Notes: generated from the sequence alone by a model not told the origin. Shown: positions 21,281 to 33,606, numbered from the stretch's first letter. The stretch: DNA of 64,000 bases from Cervus elaphus (GCF_910594005.1 NC_057831.1:41312001-41376000), one strand, 5' to 3'. Numbers and translations are program-made.

Positions 21281-23397
21281 TACCATATCACTTTTTACAT
21301 TGTGTTATTTATGTAGCTTGGGTAGTCTCTGACAGACCCTGTGAAAGACCATATAATAGTATCAATTCTTTGAACCTAACCTCCGTCATTAAACAGAGAG
21401 ATTAATCCTATAGGTAAGACTAGAAGGCATAAAATGAAGTTTTTGGTTTCACAAACACTCATTTGAAGCTCAGAGCCTGAACACAATCATGAAAGCCATG
21501 GTACTGAAATTATGGGAAGGTTTTTTTTTTTTTTAATTTAAAACTTCTTCAGTATATTTTTATAATAATGTTTTATTATAAGCCAAAGCTTGGAGAGAAT
21601 TGGCAGAATTTAAGAGAAGGTCCCATAAGACCAAAAGAAGAATTAGAGAATCACCTGCTATCAAAAGAGGAGATATGTAGGAGAGATACAGGAAATTAAG
21701 TTATTTTTCTCTCTTGGGGTTGATGCTTCAAGTGAAAACAATATGAACTGATATGTAGTTTCTAAATTTTCATTTTGCTCTACTTAACAGAAGCTGTGGC
21801 CCTATGCCTCACTTTTTTCCTTGTATATTTGACACTCTGCCTACCACCAAAGAAAAGACCTTTTGTAAACATGTGTTGAATGACAAAGTAACTTGGTAAT
21901 GCTAATTTGGTGATTAATGCTAGTTTAGTGATTGAGTTCTGTTTCCTTAACTGTTTCCACGTTGCTCTTTCTGTATGCTTTTCCATCCCTGCACTTCATG
22001 TCCACATCACATCATTTGACCTAATTGATTTTTTAAGTTTCACAGAGTAAAGCTATACTATTAGCTTTGCACTTTATTTGAATGTATAGCATCCTATATT
22101 TGAGTCATGTGATTTATGGGTTTTTTTTTTTTTTTTTTTAATTCAGTGCTTCTTTGATTTGCCAGAGCTGCATGGAAGACAGGTAAAGGGGTGTGTAAAA
22201 GCACGTTTATCTTTTGCATCAGTAAAGGAATGGAGTCTCTACATTTGGATTATCTAATTATAATAGATACTCAGTAAAAATAGTGAAGGAAGTTTCTTTT
22301 TTAGACCCATCTCACAAATTTCTACTAAACATTTACCTAAGATTTCTAAAATATAAGAGAGAAACACAAGTATTTAAAAAAAAAATAGAACATTAGGATA
22401 TTATAGATTTTCCATTTTCCCCTATTTCATAATTTTTAATTTGTGAATACTGCATGTATTCCAGATAGGATACCCACTGCCATCTATTAGGAGACACAAA
22501 AGCTGGATAGACTAGATCTAGCCCTCAAATGTGCATAGGCTCTCTTATTTTTATTTTCTTACTACTCTTCATAAATACCCTGCCTTTCATAATAAAGTTT
22601 TATTGTTTTGTTTTGTTGGTAAAGTATAAAAGAGGAGAAATTTATCCAGGTCTAAGATGAGACATAAAAAATTTTAAAATGTGGAAAGAGATATTGAACA
22701 AGAGAAGAAAGAAAACTCAGGAGAGATAAATGAAATATAAGAATCCTCAGCAATGTGTTTTCACTTGACCTTTGAAGGATTCTGATTATATCTGGCCTTT
22801 TCTCTGTCTTGCTCTTTTACATTATTAATGAAATAAAATGAATTTACATAAAATGCTTCCTTTCTCTAACATAACTGCAAGTTCAATGTTATAGGATTTA
22901 AAAAATGGTTAATTTTTCCAAGCCATCATTTCTCAGTTAAGCACTATCATTAGTTTGTCTTGTCGAGAAACAAGTAAAACTTCTATGATAATAACACTAC
23001 AATTTCTTATTGCTTTATATGAGTTAGTAAGATAAAACTTAACTCACCCATATCTTTCTATAACTCATCTGAGGTGAAATATGTAAGTGTTTATGTGTAT
23101 TAAGTACAGGAGAATTTCAGTAAAGGTAATATTTTTTTTAAACTAATAGTTAAATAATTATGAATGGATAAAATGAATACACAAAATTTAGGAAGGTTTT
23201 TCTGTATATTCAGATTTTATGCATATATAATTTATGGATTATTAACATTTACTGTCATTCAGAAGTTATGACATAAATTACATTAAAAACTATTTAGAGT
23301 TTAGTTAAAACACATTTGTCTTTAGTGATATATTTCATGTTAATATATATTGCAGGCAGTGTATGGAAATATCCCTCATTAATTTTAAAAAAGTGCA
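21281..23397. other. Unclassified 2.1-kb AT-rich stretch
   Basis: Contains T-runs at 21521-21534 and 22121-22139 but no recognised repeat family and no supported gene. Confidence 0.4.
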
Positions 23398-23745
23398 GTA
23401 TTAAAACATGATAAAGCATGGATGAACTTCCAAAACATTATGCTAAGTGAAGTAAACAGGCATAAAAGATACATATTGTGTGATTCAATTTATATTAAAT
23501 CTCTAGGAAAGGCAAAGACAGAAAATATTTTAAGAGTTGTCAGTGTTATCAGGGCCCAACAGTGAAGATGAGAGATTGTAAATGGACACTAGTGATGTCT
23601 TGGGTATGATGGAAATGTTTAAAATCGGATGGTTTTAATGGTCGCACACCTCTATAAATTTAAGGAAAAGTACTATACACTTAAAACAACTTAATCATAT
23701 TACATGTAAATTACCCGTTAATAAAACTATTAAAAGTCTGTACAT
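23398..23745 (+). mobile_element. Old L1 (L1M-type) 3' end
   Basis: Diverged L1 end: 'gatgaacttccaaaacattatgctaagtga' order, then TTGTGTGATTCAATTTATAT, and a terminal 'ttaataaaactattaaaag'. It is older than the artiodactyl-type L1s in the window. Confidence 0.75.
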
Positions 23746-24559
23746 TCATTCTCAGAAGAAGTAGTCAAATATTTAGACTAGCACAGAAAGAAAAGTGTAT
23801 AACAACAAGATTTTAAAAGTCTGGAAATACTCGTTGTTGTATTATTCTTTTAGAACAGACTCTTTTTTGTTTATTTTTGTGAATTTCCTAGGAGTTATTT
23901 TAAAATGCAAATCCTTTTGGTTAATATGTGGAAAAAACATATCATTTGATAAAAATAAATCAACATACTTTAAGACATGAACTGGGTTTATTTTCTGTAA
24001 AATCCAAAGTATTTTTAAAAAAACATTTTAATTGAGCATTTAAATCCATTTTTTCTTTTTTCCTCAATACATTTTACATCAAATTACATCCTTAATACCT
24101 TTCATATTGATCATTATCTTTCTATTCTCACAAATGTAGTCTAATTCATTCTGACAGCAAGACCAACTCTTTTTTTGCTTAGGGATTAGGGTTTTCCTAA
24201 ACTGGGGTTGAAATTTCCAGTAGCTGACTAAGAAAATGTCTGACTTAGTATAAGCCAGACTAAGAAAAATGGGCCTTAATATAAGGACTTTATGCTAGGA
24301 AACAAGTATACCCATGAGGAAACTTTAGGTAAAGACATAATTTATTTCCCTGGAATAGTTGTACTTGACATTTACTTATTTAACAAATGTTTATTGAGTA
24401 TCTACTATGAGCCACCTGGGAAGCCAATATTTTAGGCACGGAGGATAAAACTGAACAAAAAGTTTAATTTTAAGGTGTTTATTTTCAATTCATTAATTCC
24501 AATTTTCAGTAAATAAATACTTAATGGCTTCTTAAGAAATGGAGATAAAACTGACAGAT
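23746..24559. other. Unclassified AT-rich stretch
   Basis: At 24370-24470 an ACAAATGTTTATTGAGTATC block resembles the old repeat seen at 11.6 kb. The rest is unrecognised. Confidence 0.4.
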
Positions 24560-24670
24560 AACATCATATTAGTTTTCAATGTACAACATAATGATTTGAT
24601 TTATGTATATGTTGCAAAATGATTACCACAATAGTTTAGTTAACATCCATCACCACATGTAAGTACTGAG
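24560..24670 (-). mobile_element. Old L1M-type 3'-UTR fragment
   Basis: Antisense block around AATGTACAACATAATGATTT and ATTACCACAATAGTTTAGTT, typical of old mammalian L1 3' UTRs. Confidence 0.65.
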
Positions 24671-24756
24671 TGACTAACACTTTCACACTTTTAAGGTCTC
24701 TCTCTTAGCAACTTTCTCAATGTCTTTTTTTCAGATTTATTTTTTATCAAAGTATA

Positions 24757-24960
24757 AAGTGGAGTCGTTCAGTCATGTCCGACTCTTTGCAACCTCATGG
24801 ACTGTAGCCTACCAAGCTTCTCAGTCCATGGAATTTTCCAGGCAAGAGTACTGGAGCGGGTTGCCATTTCCTTCTCCAGAGGAATCTTCCCAACCCGGGG
24901 ATTGAACCCGGGTCTCCCGCACTGCAGGCAGATGCTTTACCGTCTGAGCCACCAGGGAAC
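24757..24960 (-). mobile_element. Bov-tA SINE inside L1
   Basis: Full-length antisense copy. The perfect 15-bp TSD TTTTATCAAAGTATA lies at 24742-24756 and 24961-24975 and is copied from the L1 3' UTR. Confidence 0.97.
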
Positions 24961-25352
24961 TTTTATCAAAGTATAGTTGATTTTTAAAATTGTGTCAGTT
25001 TCATTGTACAGCAGTGATTCAATTATATATATTTTTCAGGTTCTTTTCTCTTATAGGTTATTACAAAATATTGAGTATAGTTCCCTGTGTTATCTACTGT
25101 TGATTGTCTGCTTTATATATAGTAGTGTGTATATGTTAATCCCAAACTCATAATTTATCCCATTTCACCCCACTTTCCCCTTTGATAATCATAAATTTGT
25201 TTTCTATGTTTGTAGGTCTGTTTCAGTCTTATATATAAGTTCATTTGTATCATATTTTTTAGATTCCACCTGTAACCCATGTATTTGTCTTTCTCTGTCT
25301 GGTTTACTTCGCTTAGTATGATAATCTTTAAATCCATCGATGTTGTTTTGAA

Positions 25353-26083
25353 TGTTGCAGGAAGGGGGGAGCCCCTTTTAGGGCTGAGATTGGGTTCTTG
25401 TCTAACATTCTGAATTGTCTGAGAAAACACATATGCTGTGTATCTGAAGAGACACCCTTTCCATCTGGAGTGCCAGAACTGATGCTAAACACTCAGCTCC
25501 TCTGGTGCCAAATTAAATCTTGGAGACAAGAGTTTTGGGTGAGATAGGAATGGGTAGCTTTATTACTTTGTCAGGCAAAGGGTGCCACAGCAGGCTAATG
25601 CCTTCAGAACCATATGTCCCAATTTGAAGAAGATAGTGAGAAGTTTTATAGTAATTGTTCAAAGAGGGCCTGATCAGCTCGTGGACATTCTTCTGATGGA
25701 TTGGTGGTGAGGTAAGAAGAAGTCAACATCACCAACCTTCAGGCCCATCTGGTCTGGGTCTACATGCTTATGGGCAGCTTACCATTGTTAATTGTTAACT
25801 TCTCCCACCTGGGAGGGGGTTTATCTGCAAAATAACTCAAAGATATTATTGTGTGTATCCATCGATGGGGAACCAGGACCTTGTCCCAAGGCTGCACTAT
25901 TGTTTCTCTTGACCGTTTCTCCCTGGTCTCACGTCCCCTCTCTTCCCTAATTAACAACTGTTGAATCTGTCATGGGAACTCAGGGAAGGTCACAGAGGCT
26001 GAATGAAGGCTATTTTCTGTCATCAAAGAAATGGGAGACACAAGCTTGTGCCCAGGAGCTCCACAGGGCCCTGCTCGGTATCA
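25353..26083 (-). mobile_element. Solo endogenous retrovirus LTR inside L1
   Basis: A 731-bp TG...CA unit flanked by the 4-bp repeat TGAA (25349-25352 and 26084-26087). On the minus strand a TATAAAA (complement of 25644-25650) precedes an AATAAA (complement of 25559-25564) by about 80 bp, which sets the orientation. No internal viral sequence is present. It differs from the LTR at 1.7 kb. Confidence 0.85.
25559..25564 (-). promoter_or_regulatory. LTR polyadenylation signal
   Basis: AATAAA on the minus strand, downstream of the LTR TATA-like box. Confidence 0.55.
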
Positions 26084-26192
26084 TGAATGGCATTACTTCA
26101 TTCTTTTTTTATGACTGAGTAGTATTTCACTCTGTAAATACACCACTTCTTTTTTTATCCATTCATCTGTCAATGGACATTTACATTGCTAC

Positions 26193-26530
26193 TGTGGGCA
26201 ATTAGAAAACTTACGCTTGGTAAACATCAGTGAAGCAAAATACAGCCTTCCCGACAGTGTGCCTCCTCTGTGATTCTCCTCAATTGAGGAGTACATCAGT
26301 CTAACAAGAGACTACAGTAGTCAGGATTTCTAGGGGATTCTCTGCAACAAGCTTAGTCTGTAGCTGGAGTCCAATCTTTGAATAAGGATAACTCAAGGGA
26401 AGTCTCACTGAAGAGCAATGTTTCTCAAATCTGGTGTTTGTAAAAAATCAGCTGCAGGTTCACCAAAATAAATTCCTAGAAATCCTGAGGCATATGGCTG
26501 GGGAAATGTTACTTTAGGGTTTATAAGGAA
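26193..26530. other. Unclassified spacer
   Basis: The stretch at 26395-26510 faintly resembles a short old DNA-transposon fragment. Nothing is firm. Confidence 0.3.
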
Positions 26531-26536
26531 CTAGAG

Positions 26537-26869
26537 AGTCCCTTGGACAGCAAGGAGATCCAACCAGTCCATCCTAAAGGAAATCAGTCCTGAGTGTTCA
26601 TTGGAAGAGCTGATGTTGAAGCTGAAACTCCAATACTTTGGCCACCTGATGTGAAGAGCTGACTCATTGGAAAAGACCCTGATGCTGGGAAAGATTGAAG
26701 GCAGGAGGAGAAGGGGACGCCAGAGGATGAGATGGTTGGATGGCATCACCGACTCAATGGACATGAGTTTGAGTAAACTCCAGGAGTTGGTGATAGACAG
26801 GGAGGCCTGGCATGCTGTAGTCCATGGGGTTGCAGAGTCGGACATGACTGAGCGACTGAACTGAACTGA
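26537..26869 (+). mobile_element. BovB 3' end
   Basis: Plus-strand BovB terminal part, starting AGTCCCTTGGACAGCAAGG and ending in the CTGAACTGAACTGAAAAG-type terminus. A 65-codon frame (26667-26864) translates recognisable C-terminal BovB residues (MRWLDGITDSMDMSLSKLQE). It is an ORF remnant, not a gene. Confidence 0.93.
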
Positions 26870-28694
26870 AAAGAAAGGTGAATGCGCTAGGAGAAGGTGT
26901 AATCTAAGTCTTCCCCTTATGTGGATAAGAATTACCCAGGAAGGACAGAAACAGGAAAGGATTTTCAACAAAGAGTTTGAAGTTCTTTAGGAAACTTACA
27001 GCCAGACACTAGCCATAGCCAACATTAATTCTTATTCTAATATAAGCATAAACCAAACTAAGGTATGGGGAATAATAATAATTTTCCATTTTTGGCAGCA
27101 ACAGATATGGTAACCTACGGCAAGAAACGTGCTGGGAAGTGTTTGAGTGAGCTTTTCTGTCTGTAGGACTCAGACAAATGGGTGTCCAAAACAATTATTA
27201 CAAGCACAGGGCTATCTCTATTATTTTCTCAAGCTACTGCTTCTGAATCAGAGAGGGGCACTGTAATATTTTTAAAGCAGACACACCAGAGAGTTCCGAT
27301 TTTACTTGTATACATTCCTTTGTAAATGTAATATTGTTTTGCCAGTCACATAGTTGTCCAGTAGGGACATTAGGTGACTGTGATACTAATAAGTCACAGT
27401 GAGATAAGGCATAAACGTCAATGAAATAAAAGTTGATATCTTTTCATCAGGAGAATTCATATAACTTATGCTTGCTTTGGCCAGCATTAAAATCAGCCTG
27501 TAGCCTCAAAAACCACTATAGCTGACATGAGCAAATGAAACCCATAATTATATTTAGTGGTGGGAGGAAGCTATTGTGGAATCCACAGTATTATTTAGAC
27601 AATTTACAAATAAGATCCCTATAAAAATAGTTCAAACTGACAACATCTAAGTATCATTTAAAGTGGTAAATGCCTTAAATGTCTGCTGGCTAATTGGCCA
27701 AGATAAAAGGTAGAAATGGTGGGAATTCAAGCACATATTTTCTAGCATGATTTTAAACTTGGCCTCTGAAATAAGGTAGACTAGAATCACTGCTAAGATC
27801 CCTTTTTTATTTTGATCATTTATAATTCTGTAAGTTTATTTGCTTAACCCACAAACTGAACAAAAATTTTTTAAAATTCATATCTCTTATTATTTGACCA
27901 TTCTTCTTAACAAAACAATATTTCTAACATTTCTTCCAATCCAGCTACCTCCAAAGTAACATTGATTAAGCCTTTTCCATTTGATCTATCATTCATTCAA
28001 CCCAAAATGCACTCAACACCCATCCTTTTTCAGTCACTGTGAGGGCTAGGAAAGGAACTTCCATTTCAATGAGACTTTCTCCTGACAAAAATTGTCATTC
28101 TTGACAGTCCTGAAACACTTTGGTACCACTAACAAACCTAAAACATCATCCTGCACTAAATATGTTCTCAGTAAGTTTCAGTAGAGTTAACTTTTTCTTT
28201 TCTTTTTTTTTTTTGCTTTTCTCATCTCTCCTTTCAGGCTGCCTTTTTTACTTAGTACAATTTATCTCCCTTTTGACACATGTTTTATCCTAATGAACTG
28301 AAATAAAAATGACTTCATAGTAGCCTCTTCTTGCATCATAATGCATCCTTACTAGCATATATTTTAATGATTTGCACAAATATTTCAAAGTGGTAAAGGC
28401 TCTTATGAATGGCTTTTCTTCTAAGGGAAGGTATCCATAAGAGCTTGATAGGGAAAAGGCTATCAGCAATATTCTATTATGGAAATAGAAAGAGATCAGC
28501 ATGGTATGAGGGAGGTCTTGCTTTTACTTTCAGGGAAGCCTGCCACATAACCATTAGCAGCATAGTGCAATGATGTTAAAGAGAACATCAATTAAATCAG
28601 TTTACCCCAGATTAATTCTGTGGGTAATGACTGAGAGATAATTTTCTGACTATCCTTCAAGCAGATGTCAGCATCATTTAACCATTGTTTACAA
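26870..28694. other. Unclassified 1.8-kb stretch
   Basis: Repeat-poor and AT-rich, with a T-run at 28203-28214. No gene is supported. Confidence 0.45.
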
Positions 28695-28870
28695 AGGGTA
28701 TACCATTTGTCAGGTATTTTTCTTTATCCTCACAATAGCCTGTGAGGGTTAAAGGCAATGCAAAGGAAACCAGAAGGCAATTTACCCAAGGTCACATAGA
28801 TAGTTAAGTGGCTGACCTAGGATTCAAACCCTTAGACTGAGTATATCCAGCTCTTTATAATACACTATAC
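28695..28870 (-). mobile_element. MIR SINE fragment
   Basis: Antisense MIR core: 'aaggcaatttacccaaggtcacatagatagttaagtgg' order, followed by GACCTAGGATTCAAACCC. It is of pan-mammalian age. Confidence 0.75.
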
Positions 28871-30103
28871 TGCTTCTAAATTGGATCATGAAATATAAGT
28901 GGAGTCAAAGATAAAAATAGTCACACTATTCCAAATAGATTCAAAGACCTTCAAAAGAAAGGCACTGATTCAATATATTATTTACAAAAGAAATTTAAAC
29001 AAAGCATCAAAGCAATGTAAAAGACGGAATGGAATGTGGTTCTGGTGTGCACTTCTTACAAGAACAACCTCATTAGATATAAGGAAATATGAAGGATGAG
29101 GCAGATTGTTGTCAACTTTGCATGAGCATCTCTTTAATAAAATATATTAAGAACAGAGGATAAGAGCCGTGATACCCAATAAATTCAAGGAAAGGAAGGG
29201 CAAAGAATTCAGAACTGCATGTAAGAAGATGAGAAGAATATCAAAGAGAACTATGAAAAATTCAGTAAAAAGTTGAGTGCAGAACAAAAAATAAAATTCT
29301 AAATAAATGAAAGATCTATCTAGAATATTCCAACCACTAAAATGTGAAATTAGAAACAAACAATAAATACAAGAGGATATGGTTGAAATAGTAATTTTTT
29401 TTAACCCCATAGTACCAACCAGAGTACCAGTTGGTACCAGAGTACCAGTTCTCTAGTTTGCTTTGACTCTGATTTTTCCCAGACTAAAGGTTATGAATGT
29501 ATATGTACTATACAACGATATTGAAATGCATTCATAAGATGTCAGAAAATGATATTCAGACATATATGAATTCAAAACTGGTCCCTAAAGGTAATTTTGT
29601 TATAGATTATGTACCGTGTGTATCTCAGATAACCACCAGGTAAGAGTGATACAGTCCCAGAGAAGTACAGAGCAAGAATCATCACAAAGATGATGCAGAA
29701 TGGAAATGTTCAAGAAAATATAGGGGAATGCTTTAGCTAGGGATCAAATCTCAAGATAGATTAATATTTTGTATATGTTCATTTGATTAACATAATTAAA
29801 AATTGACCTATAAGCTGCTAGGACAGATTAGTGCCTACAAGCCACTTTCTCAGAGTAGTAAGAAATACAATAGGAAAACTTACAAAAATAGTGTGACTAA
29901 TGTTTGAAGTCTTGATCATATAAAGTTTATTCATTGTGGTTTGGAGTGCACCATAACAGTCATTTCATAAAATGTTATTTAACTGTAAGTACTGGGCACA
30001 TATAAATAAATGCTTTGTACCTACCATATTATTCTCATAAGTGAATTAGGGAACTGAGATAAAAGAATATTCATAATTCATTCACAGTGATATAAAAGTG
30101 TAT
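28871..30103. other. Unclassified stretch
   Basis: AT-rich without recognised repeats, apart from an 18-bp-period duplication at 29415-29450. Confidence 0.4.
29415..29450. repeat. Short tandem duplication, 18-bp period
   Basis: CCAGAGTACCAGTT occurs at 29419-29432 and 29437-29450, with matching bases between the copies. Confidence 0.85.
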
Positions 30104-30118
30104 ACACACACACACACA
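30104..30118. repeat. (AC)n microsatellite
   Basis: A short pure AC tract at the 3'-tail side of the antisense Bov-tA that follows. Confidence 0.9.
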
Positions 30119-30334
30119 TGTTGTTTGGTTGCTAAGTTGTGTCAGATTCTTTGCTACCCCATGGACTGTAACTCACCATGCCCCTCTGTCTATGGGATTT
30201 TCCAGGCAAGAATACTGGAGTGGGTTGCCATTTCCTTCTCCAGGGAATCTTCCTGATTCAGGGGTTGAACCTGTGTCTCCTGGCCTTCTGCATTGGCAGG
30301 TGGGCTCTTTACCACTGAGCCACCTGGGAAGCCC
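30119..30334 (-). mobile_element. Bov-tA SINE
   Basis: Complete antisense copy ending at GCCACCTGGGAAGCCC. It directly abuts a BovB fragment on its right. Confidence 0.94.
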
Positions 30335-30340
30335 ATGTTT

Positions 30341-30651
30341 CAGTTCAGTTCAGTCACTCAGTCACGTCCGACTCTTTGCGACCCCATGGACTGCAGCATG
30401 CCAGGCTTCCCTGTCCATCACCAGCTCCCGGAGCTTACTCAAATTCATGTCCATTGAGTTGGTGATGCCATCCAACCATCTCATCCTCTGGCGTCCCCTT
30501 CTCCTCCTGCCTTCAATCTTTCCCAGCATCAGGGTCTTTTCAAGTGAGTCAGTTCTTTGCATCAGGTGGCCAAAGTATTGGAGTTTCAGCTTCAGCATCA
30601 CTCCTTCCAGTGAATATTCAGGACTGATTTCCTTTAGGATGGACTGGTTGG
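30341..30651 (-). mobile_element. BovB 3' end
   Basis: Antisense BovB terminal portion of 311 bp. On the minus strand, 30362-30601 translates LQYFGHLMQRTDSLEKTLML and following BovB residues. A short ATGTTT repeat at 30335-30340 and 30652-30657 is a possible TSD. Confidence 0.93.
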
Positions 30652-30657
30652 ATGTTT

Positions 30658-31045
30658 ATTACATACATACATTTGTAATAAAGGAGCATAGAAATCTTAA
30701 AGCAGGGAGATTGTCCTCAGTTACTGCGGGAGAAAACTATATGAAGAAGGCATTATGCCAAGTGAGAATGCATAATTCTAAGCAAACTCAGAAGTCTAGA
30801 TTAGGCTCAAGCTACACAATGAAATAATCACAGTCATTTCTCCCAAGAGCCAGCAGAAATTCCCAACAAAACTTAGTCTAAGTTGCTTCTCATGTTTTGA
30901 CCATAAGAAAACATCTCAATTTAACAAACATAATGGTACCTGAAAAACAATTAAATTAGAATTGATTCCACATACATTGATTTTGGGGGAAGATATGCAC
31001 TGTAAATGTATAACAAGGGATGATATTTTAACAGCTCTATCGGAG
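30658..31045. other. Unclassified spacer
   Basis: No recognised repeat or coding signal. Confidence 0.4.
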
Positions 31046-31313
31046 AAGGCAATGGCACCTCACTCCAGTACTCTTGCCTGGAAAATCCCATGGATTGAGA
31101 AGCCTGGTAGGCTGCAGTCCATGGGGTCGCTAAGAATCGGACACGACTCAGCGACTTAACTTTCACTTTTCACTTTCACTCATTGGAGAAGGAAATGGCA
31201 ACCCACTCCAGTGTTCTTGCCTGGAGAATCCCAGGGACGGGGGAGCCTGGTGGGCTGATGTCTATGGGGTCACACAGAGTCAGACACGACTGAAGTGACT
31301 TAGCAGCAGCAAA
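31046..31313 (+). mobile_element. Bov-A2 dimeric SINE
   Basis: Two Bov-A monomers with a CACTTTTCACTTTCAC linker and an AGCAGCAGC tail in plus orientation. Confidence 0.95.
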
Positions 31314-32729
31314 GAGTGCATCAATTCATAAGCACAAAATAAGGAGATAAAATCTTATCAAATCTTCATTATCACTGTTCAAATTAGTCAGTCGGGAAAA
31401 AGCCCAAGACAGTGATGAAGCAACTGATTTTTTCTGCATTCTGTACAAATGCAACTCAAGAAATGGAAAATGAATAGTTAGACATGAAGTTCCTAGAGAA
31501 AAGAAAAATTTAGGAAAGCAAATAAATATGTAATCAACAGCTCTATTAATGTGTACCAGCATCCTTGATAAAAGCAAACAAAGGAAACCTTAAGAACCAA
31601 AGCAAAGCATCTGAGAGTAGGGCATACCACAAACAGAAGAGTACATGGATCAGGTCAAATACTTCAACCACAGTCACAGTCAGGCTGATTTGTTCTTTTA
31701 CTCATGCAATTTTCATCCAGTTTCCAGAATTGACATCTCCCAAACCAATCTGAAGTTTCAGGTCTAAATTCTAGAACAGGTCTGCAAAACAGGCAGGAGA
31801 ATCTCTAGATGAATAACTGAAAGGTTTAGCAATTTCTCAGTTTTGTATGCTAGATTAATTTACTGATGGTAGTTTTTCATTCCCCTGTAATAAAATTGTC
31901 TGTCCATATTATTTATTGTCTGATGGTGAGCTGAGTATAATTCACTATATGAAACCATGTAATTTGCTTTAGCCAAACTAGATATTAGAAGATCTGATGA
32001 AAGCTGAAGCTTAAAATGTACCTATATAAATGAGCTTTTCCTGTTATGACTTAGTGATTTCCTATGAAAAGAAAACATTCTCTAAAAACTGCTGCTTTTT
32101 AAGCCTGAGCATCACAACAAAAATTCATAGAACGGATCTAAACTGAATCTCCAGTCTTTAGCCAAGGCTAGCTGACCCACATTATGAAGCAGAGATATAG
32201 CTGAGCCCATTTTAGACAAGGCAAAATAAGTCAGAATAATTATTCTTGTAAGCATTGTATTTGGAGTTGTTTTTCAGCATTATTGTGCCAATAGCTGACT
32301 GATACAAATGCTTTTGAGTGTTAGTAATTGCTGTCTTAATTACCTTGCTCTTTTCAGTCAAGCTCAGCCTTCTACTTTATCTCCAGTAACCAGATTAATG
32401 CTCTACTGCAATCAATTTCCTTTCTAATCTGAGTCCCTTCGGTTGGATTTTTGTTACAGGCTATACTACTTCTGGATACTCTGCCTAACTGAAACCTACT
32501 GTCCACCTGCTTCTGTATAAAAATATCATTATATGCTTTACACATTATGTGAGATACATAAATGGTAATAACTAATACCACTGTTTATTAAGAAACAGTT
32601 ACAGGTCAGGCACATTTAGACATGTATTTCAGGTGATTCTTTAAAAATTTTTTTTAAATGCAAGGTAAATTTTATAATGGCCATTTTCTGGGTTAAATTC
32701 ATTCATTTTTATTATTTCTATATCCCAAA
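31314..32729. other. Unclassified 1.4-kb stretch
   Basis: Repeat-poor and AT-rich with no supported gene. Confidence 0.45.
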
Positions 32730-32835
32730 GGCCTTAAACTCAGAAAAGGTAAGTAACCTGCTTAAGACACCTCAGGCAGTAAATGTTACAACCATGATGC
32801 AAATTCAGCTTTGCTTTCTAGGCTGTTTCCTGTCA
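32730..32835 (-). mobile_element. Possible MIR fragment
   Basis: Weak antisense MIR resemblance (AAAGGTAAGTAACCTGCTTA, then 'gatgcaaattcagc'). Confidence 0.4.
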
Positions 32836-32933
32836 CACATTTAAAATAGAGGAATCATGAAGTTTTGAAGTGATAAGATATATACCCATGTTATGTCTGA
32901 ATAGTTTCCAAGGGATCCAAATTGTCTACTATT

Positions 32934-33041
32934 GTGCTTGCTTTGAAAGCACACATACCAAAATTGGAATGATACAGAGAAGATTAGCATGGCCCCGATA
33001 CAAGGGTGACACACACGTTCATGGAGCATTCCAAAGTTTTT
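32934..33041 (+). pseudogene. RNU6 (pseudogene): U6 snRNA retropseudogene
   Basis: A 108-bp sequence aligns along its whole length with U6 spliceosomal snRNA. The 5' stem region (GTGCTTGCTTTGAAAGCAC), the ACAGAGA box (32974-32980) and the AGC triad (32986-32988) are recognisable, and it ends in a T-run. Several substitutions are scattered through it, for example in the 5' stem-loop and 3' part. After the T-run comes an A-rich tail (to 33066), and TGTCTACT flanks both sides (32923-32930 and 33068-33075). That marks LINE-mediated insertion. No snRNA-type TATA or proximal element is evident upstream, so it is probably not expressed. Confidence 0.92.
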
Positions 33042-33248
33042 GTAAACCAACTATACTTTAAAAAAACTGTCTACTGTGTAGACCTTAGAGTACTGAAAAA
33101 GTTTCCTTGGCTTGTCTAAAAGATGGTATGTACTATGTCACTTGGCAACTATGTTTACAGAAGTGAGGATGGGTTGGATTAGGTGATGCAATTTTTATTA
33201 AAAAAAATAATACAATTCATTGCAGCCATTCTAAGAAAGATTAATGGC

Positions 33249-33302
33249 AAAGTTTTAGTGTTTGGATATTTTCCAAAAGTTTTAGTGTTTGGACATTTTC
33301 CA
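33249..33302. repeat. 27-bp tandem duplication
   Basis: The unit at 33249-33275 (starting AAAGTTTTAGTGTTTGGA) repeats at 33276-33302 with one substitution (T/C). Confidence 0.93.
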
Positions 33303-33394
33303 ACTGACGGTCCTGATTCTTTTTTTAAGTAAAGACCAGTGCAAGTCTGAACATAAGAGTTCATGCTTGAGCTCTGGAACAATATAGAACTGAG

Positions 33395-33560
33395 TTTACA
33401 TCCTCAGTCTAACTTTTCCTGGCTTATTAAAGTTACCTGAAATCTCAGTTTTATCATCCGTAAAATGGGGCTAACGGTAATAACTATGTCATAGAGTTGT
33501 TGAGGGAATTAAATGAAAAGTGTCTTATGAAAATAATTTAACACTATATTTGGATAAATA
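33395..33560 (+). mobile_element. MIR SINE fragment
   Basis: Plus-strand MIR core and tail: TCAGTTTTATCATCCGTAAA, ATGGGGCTAACGGTAATAAC, then GAGTTGTTGAGGGAATTAAA. Confidence 0.75.
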
Positions 33561-33606
33561 TATTATGGTTGCCCGAAACTATATGTATTGAACTTCTAAA
33601 ATATCA

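Larger units (their letters stand above)
24725..26192 (-). mobile_element. L1 3' portion split by a SINE and a solo LTR
   Basis: Antisense artiodactyl L1 3' UTR, present as 24725-24756, 24961-25352 and 26084-26192. The parts rejoin seamlessly when the Bov-tA, the LTR and one copy of each TSD are removed. The sequence stops matching L1 at about 26192, so it is strongly 5'-truncated (roughly 0.5 kb of L1). Confidence 0.88.

Noticed and set aside
26531..26971. 146-codon minus-strand frame and the similar 137-codon frame at 45334-45747
   Set aside because: Both are antisense to BovB 3' ends. The shared residues reflect the shared repeat, not a gene family.
30129..30827. 232-codon open frame on the plus strand, the longest in the window
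   Set aside because: It runs antisense through a Bov-tA and then a BovB end into unrelated DNA. The translation is that of antisense SINE/BovB sequence, so it is a chance frame and not a gene.
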